A stretch of DNA of 5,998 nt from Candidatus Pacearchaeota archaeon (lineage in GTDB: Archaea; Nanoarchaeota; Nanoarchaeia; Pacearchaeales; GW2011-AR1). Each line of letters begins with the position of its first letter. Positions within the stretch are counted from its first letter, which is position 1. Of this stretch, positions 1 through 4,064 are shown in pieces. The notes under the pieces are model-generated. The model saw nothing but the letters and a program-made list of their open reading frames with translations. It had not been told where the DNA came from and did not search any database. The position numbers and the translations under genes were made by a program. The stretch is taken from NCBI GenBank assembly GCA_023228245.1, contig JALOBN010000096.1:1-5998 (forward strand), written 5' to 3'.

Positions 1-2
1 AG

Positions 3-719
3 CGGGATGTTGCCGGGCCGGACTTCGACGCGGTAATCAATCGCCTATCCATTGCCGAACTCGGTAAGCGTTGCGTGATATTCTCCGGCGGTTCAGGGCG
101 TGGCAAGACATTCGCCATGATGTGCGCTCATCCAGAGGCGCGAAAGGTGGAGATGTTCAACGCCGAACACGTTGAACTACTCAAAGACGCGGTGACGTTT
201 TGCCGACTGAACCCCGTCGTGATTCTCGATGACGTTGGATCTGAACCGCAAGTCAACGAGTATGGCGTTAAATCGGAGCCGTTCTCAGACTTCATCCTCG
301 CATGGTACACCTCCGCAAGTCGTCCGCGATTGCTGATAACAACAAACCTCAATTCGGTTGAGACGCATGAACGGTACGGAGAGCGCGTCATGAGTCGATT
401 GCTTGCGATGGCCGTGACGTTGCGGCTTAAGGGCGTTGACCATCGGAAAAACGAATCGTGCGCAACGTGTGACGAATCCCACGCCGTTCAAAAAGTCTTG
501 CGCGAATTCCAAGCCGACGTCAACGAGTGGGGCAAAGACGCGCTCTATCCAGAGGCCGCGTTCAAGTTTTACGCGCAACGTTTGACATGCGCGGATGAAT
601 ACCGGGCGCTACGTCGTGGTATTGACCGCATCATGGCCGGACACAAGGGTTGCCAGCGCCCAAACGACGGGCCGACGATAGCGGAGATGCTGGCAAACGC
701 GGTGCATTTGACCCGCTGA
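3..719 (+). CDS. DnaC-like AAA+ ATPase, probable replicative helicase loader (5' end outside window)
   Basis: The frame is open to the first base of the window, so the N-terminus is missing; the GTG at 75 lies inside the ATPase core and is not a credible start. Seen: Walker A GGSGRGKT (bases 87-110), Walker B VVILDDVG (216-239), a sensor-1-like LLITTNLN (330-353), and an arginine-finger-like box GERVMSRL (378-401). This order and spacing is that of DnaC/DnaI/IstB ATPases. Known for the family: they load the DnaB-type hexameric helicase onto DNA in the cytoplasm. Odd: about 85 residues follow the AAA+ core, with a C-x2-C-x3-H cluster (bases 459-482) and a helical, charged remainder, whereas E. 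coli DnaC ends soon after the core. An IstB-type transposition helper is the alternative, but no transposase is seen nearby. The class is confident; the loading role is inferred. Confidence 0.85.
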   Translation, partial: RDVAGPDFDAVINRLSIAELGKRCVIFSGGSGRGKTFAMMCAHPEARKVEMFNAEHVELLKDAVTFCRLNPVVILDDVGSEPQVNEYGVKSEPFSDFILAWYTSASRPRLLITTNLNSVETHERYGERVMSRLLAMAVTLRLKGVDHRKNESCATCDESHAVQKVLREFQADVNEWGKDALYPEAAFKFYAQRLTCADEYRALRRGIDRIMAGHKGCQRPNDGPTIAEMLANAVHLTR

Positions 720-745
720 AAAATAATCGAAAAAACTTTGATTTT

Positions 746-762
746 GTTATTGACACCATAAC
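746..762. promoter_or_regulatory. Candidate repressor operator (inverted repeat over the -35)
   Basis: GTTAT (746-750) and ATAAC (758-762) form a perfect 5-bp inverted repeat separated by 7 bases. It overlaps the -35 hexamer of the promoter at 750-779, so a bound dimer would block RNA polymerase. The geometry suits a phage repressor, but the arms are short and no second copy was found at the other promoter, so chance is possible. Confidence 0.3.
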
Positions 763-779
763 GCCAGATTTGCTAATAT
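750..779 (+). promoter_or_regulatory. Sigma-70 promoter with extended -10
   Basis: The -35 is a perfect TTGACA (750-755). An 18-base spacer ends in TGC (771-773), giving the extended -10 TGn, followed by TAATAT (774-779; 4 of 6 consensus bases, including the key A2 and T6). The 30 bases upstream (720-749) are strongly AT-rich with A and T tracts, like an UP element. Transcription should start near 786, about 30 bases before the ATG at 817. It lies just after the helicase-loader stop and would drive the run of small genes downstream. Confidence 0.75.
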
Positions 780-816
780 AGCGCACAGAAGAGAGAAACA
801 GGCGAAAGACAAGCGA

Positions 817-939
817 ATGAAAACCAAACGCACGAAGATCAAGCTCCAAAACCGAAACACCGGACTGACGCTTACAATCGCCGGGTTGACCTATGGCGAT
901 GTTTTGGCCGCGTGGGTTAAGGGCTGGGATGTGATTTAA
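817..939 (+). CDS. Small protein, 40 aa, first ORF of the transcript
   Basis: The protein starts MKTKRTKIKLQNRNTG and ends LAAWVKGWDVI. The first half is basic (K/R-rich), followed by a short hydrophobic/aromatic stretch; there is no Cys and no clear membrane segment. The function is not recognised. It is the first ORF after the promoter at 750-779. The ribosome site is weak: GGCGAAAG at 801-808 is the nearest purine run, 8 bases before the ATG, and it lacks a good AGGAG core. That same octamer is complementary to bases 942-949 just after the stop, so translation may be controlled by RNA pairing. A leader peptide or a small DNA-binding protein are both possible. Reality as a gene is moderately supported by its position and sensible composition. 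Confidence 0.5.
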   Translation: MKTKRTKIKLQNRNTGLTLTIAGLTYGDVLAAWVKGWDVI

Positions 940-941
940 TA

Positions 942-1043
942 CTTTCGCCCGAGTGGGCGGATAGCGCAACGGGCGGTGTCTATCAGGCCGCACGTGTGAA
1001 CACCAAACGAAGGTGCGCGAATCGTGACAGCCGGAGAGACGGC
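942..1043 (+). ncRNA. Candidate structured phage RNA (possibly C4-like antisense RNA)
   Basis: There is no coding gene here, but compact hairpins follow one another. Hairpin 1 pairs CGCCC (946-950) with GGGCG (955-959) around loop GAGT. Hairpin 2, GATAG (960-964) with CTATC (980-984), abuts it directly so the two could stack. Hairpin 3 pairs CGCAC (989-993) with GTGCG (1013-1017) and contains GTG/CAC (994-996/1001-1003) with a one-sided internal stretch. Hairpin 4 pairs GCCG (1030-1033) with CGGC (1040-1043). An alternative GGTGT (975-979)/ACACC (1000-1004) pairing would compete. The stretch lies on the transcript from the promoter at 750 and ends just before the SD of the next gene. Size, multi-hairpin form and phage-early location recall the C4 antisense RNAs of P1-type phages, but that identification is from memory of the family's look and is not proven. 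Confidence 0.45.
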
Positions 1044-1058
1044 AAATCTTACAGGCGA

Positions 1059-1071
1059 ACGAAAGGACGGA
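1059..1071 (+). repeat. 13-bp ribosome-binding cassette, copy 1
   Basis: ACGAAAGGACGGA is identical to bases 2290-2302. Here it serves the ATG at 1077 (AAAGGA, spacer 9); in the other copy it serves the ATG at 2303. The spacing decides the start at 1077 over the in-frame ATG at 1071, which would be only 3-4 bases from the SD. Confidence 0.6.
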
Positions 1072-1076
1072 TGAAC

Positions 1077-1382
1077 ATGAGCAAGTATGAAGAGCTGAAG
1101 AGGTCGCAATCAGACGCAGAGCAAGCCGTAATAGTCGCTGGCAATTCGGTATCCACCGGAAGTTGCGATTATGTGAACGCCATCGAGGTAAGAGCAAACG
1201 CACGTAGGAGGGTACGCGCCTTCGAACGCGCCGCCGCCGGGCTGATCGAACGGGCGCAAGAAGTGCTCAAAGTTGATGCGTGGGAGTGCTCACGTGCGCG
1301 TGGCGACATCGAATGCGGCAGCGTCGATGGGTGCGCCGACTGCAAGACACACAAACTGCTGGAAGAAATGGAGGCGCTATGA
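1077..1382 (+). CDS. Hypothetical phage protein, helical, 101 aa
   Basis: The start is ATG 1077, chosen because AAAGGA at 1062-1067 lies 9 bases upstream; in-frame starts at 996 and 1071 would run through the structured RNA region or sit too close to the SD. The protein begins MSKYEELKRSQSDAEQA. Residues 2-20 and 32-66 look strongly helical, rich in Ala, Arg and Glu, and could form a coiled coil. The C-terminal third holds Cys71, Cys80, Cys86 and Cys89, the last two as CADC, suggesting a small metal-binding knuckle. The stop overlaps the next start (ATGA at 1379-1382), implying translational coupling. I do not recognise a named family. It resembles small accessory phage proteins by size and neighbourhood only. 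Confidence 0.75.
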   Translation: MSKYEELKRSQSDAEQAVIVAGNSVSTGSCDYVNAIEVRANARRRVRAFERAAAGLIERAQEVLKVDAWECSRARGDIECGSVDGCADCKTHKLLEEMEAL

Positions 1383-1819
1383 ACGACCGCAAGGAATGTC
1401 TTATCCGCACATGCGACGGGTGCGGCGTCGTGACGGCGTTTGACGTTGACAACACGCCAGAACACAAGGCAGATATTGAATTGTACGGCGGAACAGTTAC
1501 CGAAATCTCAATGGCGGAGCTTAACTCAATGCGAGATAGCGGCAGAGTTGGCCCATGCCGCTGTTCGGTGTCGGCGCTCAAGCAGAGGATTAGGGAGCTT
1601 GAGGACGCGGCGAAACGCGAGTTGAAGTGGACGAAGACATTGCCGACGGTTGCGGGGTGGTACTGGATTCGTAGAATCGGGAGCACCAAACCGGGCCGCA
1701 TCGAGGATGTTTATCAAGGTCCGGGGCATTTGTCTTTTAGCGGGTTGCCGCTTGCAAGCATGACTTGTTTCGAGTGGGCCGGGCCGATCAACCCGCCAGC
1801 GGAAGGCGGTGCGTCGTGA
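1379..1819 (+). CDS. Phage protein with CxxC motif and C-terminal Trp-rich domain, 146 aa
   Basis: The start is ATG 1379, overlapping the previous stop, with GGAGG at 1370-1374 (spacer 4). The N-terminus carries CDGC (residues 12-15), and CRC lies at 60-62; together these four Cys could bind one zinc. Residues 64-82 form a charged helix (KQRIRELEDAAKREL). The C-terminal part has WTKTLPTVAGWYWIRR (84-99), then a FEWAGPI segment (131-137). This arrangement, a Trp-Pro-Gly start and an EWAGPI-like end, recurs in small unnamed phage proteins in my recollection. No catalytic motif is visible. It is probably a two-part protein with a metal-binding N-terminus joined to a small beta domain. The stop overlaps the GTG of the next gene. 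Confidence 0.75.
   Translation: MNDRKECLIRTCDGCGVVTAFDVDNTPEHKADIELYGGTVTEISMAELNSMRDSGRVGPCRCSVSALKQRIRELEDAAKRELKWTKTLPTVAGWYWIRRIGSTKPGRIEDVYQGPGHLSFSGLPLASMTCFEWAGPINPPAEGGAS
1798..1813 (+). repeat. 16-bp direct repeat over a gene junction, copy 1
   Basis: AGCGGAAGGCGGTGCG is identical to bases 2052-2067. In both places it codes for the end of one protein (AEGGA) and supplies the SD GGAAGG for the next gene, 9 bases before the start codon (GTG 1816 here, ATG 2070 there). Confidence 0.75.
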
Positions 1820-2073
1820 AGCCATTTCAAAATGAGAACAAGTTCTGGACAGGCATAAACTGCCCGACCTGCGAAAATGGCAAAGGCAAAGAGCCATGTC
1901 CAGATTTATGGATTGAGGACAACGCAGACGGGCAAATCTACGACGGGCAGATCGGATACTGCGACGAGTGCGGCGGGCAATTCACTTTGCTGATTGACGC
2001 CTATGATCGAATGTACGCCTATGTCGATGAAGACGAAGACGAGGGCGTATTAGCGGAAGGCGGTGCGAAATGA
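1816..2073 (+). CDS. Small zinc-ribbon-like protein with acidic C-terminus, 85 aa
   Basis: The start is GTG 1816, chosen because it overlaps the previous TGA (GTGA) and has GGAAGG at 1801-1806 with a 9-base spacer; the longer in-frame ATG at 1765 lies deep in the preceding gene and lacks an SD. It is the only GTG start I propose here. Seen: CPTC (16-19), Cys28, and CDEC (49-52) followed by GG, the classic two-knuckle arrangement of a zinc ribbon. Near the C-terminus is the acidic run VDEDEDEG (70-77). The fold is inferred; partner and role are unknown. An acidic tail on a zinc ribbon could suit protein binding or DNA mimicry, but that is speculation. The stop overlaps the next ATG. Confidence 0.75.
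   Translation: MKPFQNENKFWTGINCPTCENGKGKEPCPDLWIEDNADGQIYDGQIGYCDECGGQFTLLIDAYDRMYAYVDEDEDEGVLAEGGAK
2052..2067 (+). repeat. 16-bp direct repeat over a gene junction, copy 2
   Basis: This is the second perfect copy of AGCGGAAGGCGGTGCG (first at 1798-1813), 254 bp downstream and again spanning the 3' end of one gene and the ribosome site of the next. Confidence 0.75.
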
Positions 2074-2306
2074 GCCGTGACAACCCCGACGACATAGAAC
2101 TTGGCATTGAAACGCGCATCGGCAACAGGGTATTCAAAACCGCCGACCCGCCGCAATGCACGGGATGCGAGCACGTCAACGCGGAAAATAGAGCAGATGC
2201 AGACCGAGAGCCGTGCATATCTTGTTCACGCATCGACTACAAAACGTGGTGCGACGACAAATACAGGCAATCAGGGCCGGACGAACCGGACGAAAGGACG
2301 GAATGA
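2070..2306 (+). CDS. Small Cys-rich phage protein (CTGCEH...CISC), 78 aa
   Basis: The start is ATG 2070, overlapping the previous TGA, with GGAAGG at 2055-2060. Seen: CTGCEH (residues 30-35), then CISC (49-52) and Cys61. The CxxC-x-H plus CxxC pattern is a likely zinc site. Both ends are strongly acidic and polar (NPDDIELGIE at the start, DEPDERTE at the end). Small phage proteins with a CxxCxH-CxxCSR core are common and mostly unnamed. No nucleic-acid or enzymatic motif can be read. An overlapping frame (2101-2334) is open but has no ribosome site of its own. The stop overlaps the next ATG in an ATGA. Confidence 0.75.
   Translation: MSRDNPDDIELGIETRIGNRVFKTADPPQCTGCEHVNAENRADADREPCISCSRIDYKTWCDDKYRQSGPDEPDERTE
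2290..2302 (+). repeat. 13-bp ribosome-binding cassette, copy 2
   Basis: ACGAAAGGACGGA is identical to 1059-1071. It ends immediately before ATG 2303, so AAAGGA lies 5 bases from the start; in copy 1 the distance to the chosen start is 9. Confidence 0.55.
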
Positions 2307-2461
2307 GAACAGGACAATGCTATTGGAGGTTTAGGGGCGAGAAGGCGTATCGTTACGGGTACGCCACGGAAGCCGGACGCGGACTCTACCGCATGGGGCT
2401 TTGGAATGGAGACGACTCACACGGGCCGATTGTTGACCCATACGAAATTGAATGCCGATAA
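2303..2461 (+). CDS. Hypothetical small protein, 52 aa
   Basis: ATG 2303 overlaps the previous stop (ATGA) and sits 5 bases after AAAGGA. The protein runs MRTGQCYWRFRGEKAYRYGY and ends DPYEIECR. It is rich in Tyr, Gly and Arg, suggesting a small beta-sheet protein; there is no membrane segment and only two Cys. I recognise no family. Support comes from the SD, the coupling and the clean fit between neighbours. A 19-base gap follows, holding the SD of the next gene. An upstream in-frame ATG at 2213 is inside the preceding gene and has no SD. Confidence 0.65.
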   Translation: MRTGQCYWRFRGEKAYRYGYATEAGRGLYRMGLWNGDDSHGPIVDPYEIECR

Positions 2462-2480
2462 TCAACGGAGGCGCGAACAC

Positions 2481-2789
2481 ATGAACAAACCATTCAGCAC
2501 AGTACCTCGGGCAAGGAGGGCTCATAGCCTGTCAAGCACGATCACATACAACGGCGTCACCTACCGCCCGTCGCAATTTTGGACGCTCGTTCGGGCGTTG
2601 CAGAGGGGCGGATACATGGTGCGGATTGACGCAGTGGCGCAAGACGCTGATTGTAACGGCGGAGGATATGCCGCGCTTGCACAGTCACAGAAGGGCGAGC
2701 AGTCAACGCGGTGGCACGTCTGCAAGTCGCCATTCCTCGCGCTCGGCAAGCTGGTTGAGGAAATCCAGAAACAGGAGGCCGCGAAATGA
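2481..2789 (+). CDS. Hypothetical phage protein, 102 aa
   Basis: The start is ATG 2481, with CGGAGG at 2466-2471 and a 9-base spacer; the in-frame ATG at 2406 is inside the previous gene. The N-terminus is basic (RARRAHS, residues 10-16) and is followed by ITYNGVTYRPSQFWTLVRAL (21-40), which looks like a short beta hairpin leading into a helix. Residues 42-52 (RGGYMVRIDAV) look like a strand. The C-terminal LALGKLVEEIQKQEAAK is an amphipathic helix. No Cys pair, enzymatic motif or signal peptide is seen. A small DNA-binding fold is conceivable from the basic N-terminus, but there is no recognised motif. The stop overlaps the next ATG. Confidence 0.7.
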   Translation: MNKPFSTVPRARRAHSLSSTITYNGVTYRPSQFWTLVRALQRGGYMVRIDAVAQDADCNGGGYAALAQSQKGEQSTRWHVCKSPFLALGKLVEEIQKQEAAK

Positions 2790-2995
2790 AAGTACGTGTA
2801 CATGGAACAATTAGAGACGTTCAGTGCCGTGACAAGGAGTGTCCGAAACTAGATTGCTGGAATCCGCATGACTGCCCGGTTCAGGGCTGTGGGGGCGTGC
2901 GGGAAAGCACCGCTCGATGGATGTGTCTAACAAACTGCCTGTACGGATGTCCAGAGTCGAGCCATGCCAAGATACAGAAGGGCGGTACTAAATGA
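2786..2995 (+). CDS. Eight-cysteine small protein, 69 aa
   Basis: ATG 2786 overlaps the previous TGA and has AGGAGG at 2772-2777 (spacer 8), a strong ribosome site. Cysteines lie at residues 14, 19, 24, 30, 35, 47, 51 and 55, spaced mostly 4-6 apart with no CxxC pair; His29 and His60 could add ligands. There is no signal peptide, so in the reducing cytoplasm these Cys more likely bind metal (two zinc ions or an Fe-S cluster) than form disulfides. I do not know a family with this spacing. It sits in a run of other Cys-rich small proteins. The C-terminus KIQKGGTK contains the coding bases of the next SD, and its stop overlaps the next ATG. Confidence 0.7.
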   Translation: MKVRVHGTIRDVQCRDKECPKLDCWNPHDCPVQGCGGVRESTARWMCLTNCLYGCPESSHAKIQKGGTK

Positions 2996-3051
2996 CGCCG
3001 ACATGCCAGATTTGCGGCAAGCCAACAATCGGAGGCTCAAAATGTCAATGA
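2992..3051 (+). CDS. Micro-ORF, 19 aa zinc-knuckle-like peptide
   Basis: ATG 2992 overlaps the preceding TGA in an ATGA, like most junctions here, and has AAGGGCGG at 2978-2985 with a 6-base spacer. It encodes MTPTCQICGKPTIGGSKCQ, with CQIC at 5-8 and Cys18, the look of one half of a zinc ribbon such as often begins phage nuclease genes. Its TGA (3049-3051) lies 10 bases inside the next gene. Either it is a real micro-protein, a coupling leader for the nuclease, or the remnant or alternative N-terminus of the nuclease. A -1 slip at AAAA (3039-3042) would fuse it exactly onto the nuclease ATG at 3042, but there is no true slippery heptamer. Confidence 0.45.
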   Translation: MTPTCQICGKPTIGGSKCQ

Positions 3052-3515
3052 CCGGATGGACACTCGCCGACTGCGAGAAGCACAAACGCCGGATTGCTGG
3101 CGCTACGGTCGCGCCTGTTACGTCCGAAGCGCAAACAGGTAATCTTGTGGCTGTTAAGACGCTGGACGCAACACGCGCTAAATGCAACGTTAACCCAAAG
3201 CGCAAAAAGACAAGCGGACAGCCGAACAAAACAGAGGCCGACTACAATTTCCGCTATTTGGGCGGGCGGGGGATGTTCGAGGGGGTGACGTTCCGGCTTG
3301 AAGGCGGGTCGAAGTACACGCCGGATTGGGTGTACTGGAACAACGGCGTCATGTTTGCCGTCGAATGCAAGGGCGCATACCGTTTTGGCTCGGAAGGCCG
3401 GGCGCTGGTTGCGTTTTTGGAGGCTCGGGCGAGGTTTAAAAATGTGGTTTTCCTGTGGTTTGTTAAGCAGGAAAATGGGGAGTGGATCGAAAAACACGTG
3501 GACGAAAGGAGTTGA
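3042..3515 (+). CDS. PD-(D/E)XK-type phage endonuclease, 157 aa
   Basis: The start is ATG 3042, set by GGAGG at 3031-3035 (spacer 6); ATG 3048 is a second in-frame candidate and the upstream ATG at 2964 lies in the previous gene. Seen: PNKTEADYN (residues 61-69) supplies the conserved Glu65 of motif I; YTPDW (92-96) supplies Asp95; FAVECKG (105-111) gives Glu108-x-Lys110. Together these are the E...PD...ExK active site of the restriction-endonuclease fold, in the arrangement of small phage nucleases related to DUF1064 and T7 endonuclease I-like resolvases. Residues 116-132 form the helix after the core, then VVFLWFV a strand. Known for the superfamily: Mg2+-dependent DNA cleavage. Whether it resolves branched DNA or nicks host DNA is inference. 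Residues 1-58 are basic and variable. Confidence 0.8.
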   Translation: MSMTGWTLADCEKHKRRIAGATVAPVTSEAQTGNLVAVKTLDATRAKCNVNPKRKKTSGQPNKTEADYNFRYLGGRGMFEGVTFRLEGGSKYTPDWVYWNNGVMFAVECKGAYRFGSEGRALVAFLEARARFKNVVFLWFVKQENGEWIEKHVDERS

Positions 3516-3517
3516 TT

Positions 3518-3997
3518 ATGGGACTAGATACATCACATGATTGTTGGCACGGTGCATACTCCGCTTTTATGCGGTGGAGATGTCAAATAGCGAAGGCCGC
3601 GGGACTGCCACCGCTAGAGCTGATGGAAGGGTTTTACAGATTTACGGACATAACCCACGAGGACGCCGCGAACGCAATACGGCAAATCGGCTTTGAATCT
3701 GATTGTGATTGGGCGCGTGAAATGCTTAGTGCGTTTTACTTCCCGGCAAACATGCCGATAAAGTGGGAATGCCTAAAACCGTCGCCATTGCTTGCGCTCC
3801 TGAATCACTGCGATTGCGACGGCGAAATACCACACGAGGAATGCGCAACAATGGCCGACGCGCTTGAGGATCTTTTGCCAAAATTGCCGGACGAAGACGC
3901 AGGCGGGCATATTGGCAACTGGCGCGAAAAAACGCAGACGTTCATTAATGGTCTGCGACTGGCCGCGAGCAAGTGCGAAAACGTGGACTTTCATTAA
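3518..3997 (+). CDS. Conserved unnamed phage protein (MGLDTSHDCWHGAYSAF family), 159 aa
   Basis: The start is ATG 3518, with AAAGGAG at 3505-3511 (spacer 6) and 2 bases after the nuclease stop. The opening MGLDTSHDCWHGAYSAFMRW, the middle PPLELMEGFY, the NHCDCDGEI segment (residues 96-104) and the MADALEDLLPKLP helix (112-124) match a protein type I have seen repeatedly in phage and prophage early regions without a named function. The His/Cys/Asp/Glu-rich segments at 7-11 and 96-108 could bind metal. The C-terminus TQTFINGLRLAASKCENVDF is helical. It is soluble, with no signal or membrane segment. A 67-base gap with a promoter follows, so this gene ends the first run. Confidence 0.75.
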   Translation: MGLDTSHDCWHGAYSAFMRWRCQIAKAAGLPPLELMEGFYRFTDITHEDAANAIRQIGFESDCDWAREMLSAFYFPANMPIKWECLKPSPLLALLNHCDCDGEIPHEECATMADALEDLLPKLPDEDAGGHIGNWREKTQTFINGLRLAASKCENVDFH

Positions 3998-4014
3998 GGA
4001 CGCAAAACAACCGC

Positions 4015-4043
4015 TTGACCGCTCGTGTGGTTCGGCGTAAAAT
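4015..4043 (+). promoter_or_regulatory. Internal sigma-70 promoter before the SSB-like gene
   Basis: TTGACC (4015-4020, 5 of 6) and TAAAAT (4038-4043, 5 of 6) are separated by an ideal 17 bases, in the only sizeable gap of the downstream operon (3998-4064). Initiation would fall near 4050, leaving a leader of about 15 bases with GGAAGG (4052-4057) before ATG 4065. This would give the SSB-like gene and those after it separate expression. Confidence 0.65.
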
Positions 4044-4064
4044 CAAAAGACGGAAGGTAAACAA

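Noticed and set aside
75..77. GTG 75 as start of the ATPase gene
   Set aside because: It falls four codons before the Walker A motif and the frame is open to the window edge, so the true start is upstream.
946..959. Rho-independent terminator at the CGCCC/GGGCG hairpin
   Set aside because: The stem is followed by GATAGCGC, with no T run, so it fits a structured RNA element better.
942..1043. A tRNA or tmRNA gene
   Set aside because: There is no 7-bp acceptor stem, no T-arm GGTTCGA-like box and no anticodon arm of the right size.
996..1076. Upstream ATG/GTG starts for the gene at 1077
   Set aside because: They overlap the hairpins and have no SD; AAAGGA is correctly placed only for 1077.
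128..1701. Long open frames on the minus strand (for example 631-1203 and 1267-1701)
   Set aside because: They lie opposite well-supported + strand genes or the RNA region, lack good SDs, and encode Arg/Ser/Cys-rich, low-sense protein typical of antisense shadow frames.
2564..2571. CCGCCCGT as a possible antisense target of ACGGGCGG (969-976)
   Set aside because: It is an 8-base match deep in a coding region, away from a start codon, and likely chance.
764..3015. 11-base match GCCAGATTTGC at 764 and 3005
   Set aside because: Several 11-base matches are expected by chance in 6 kb, and the contexts are unrelated.
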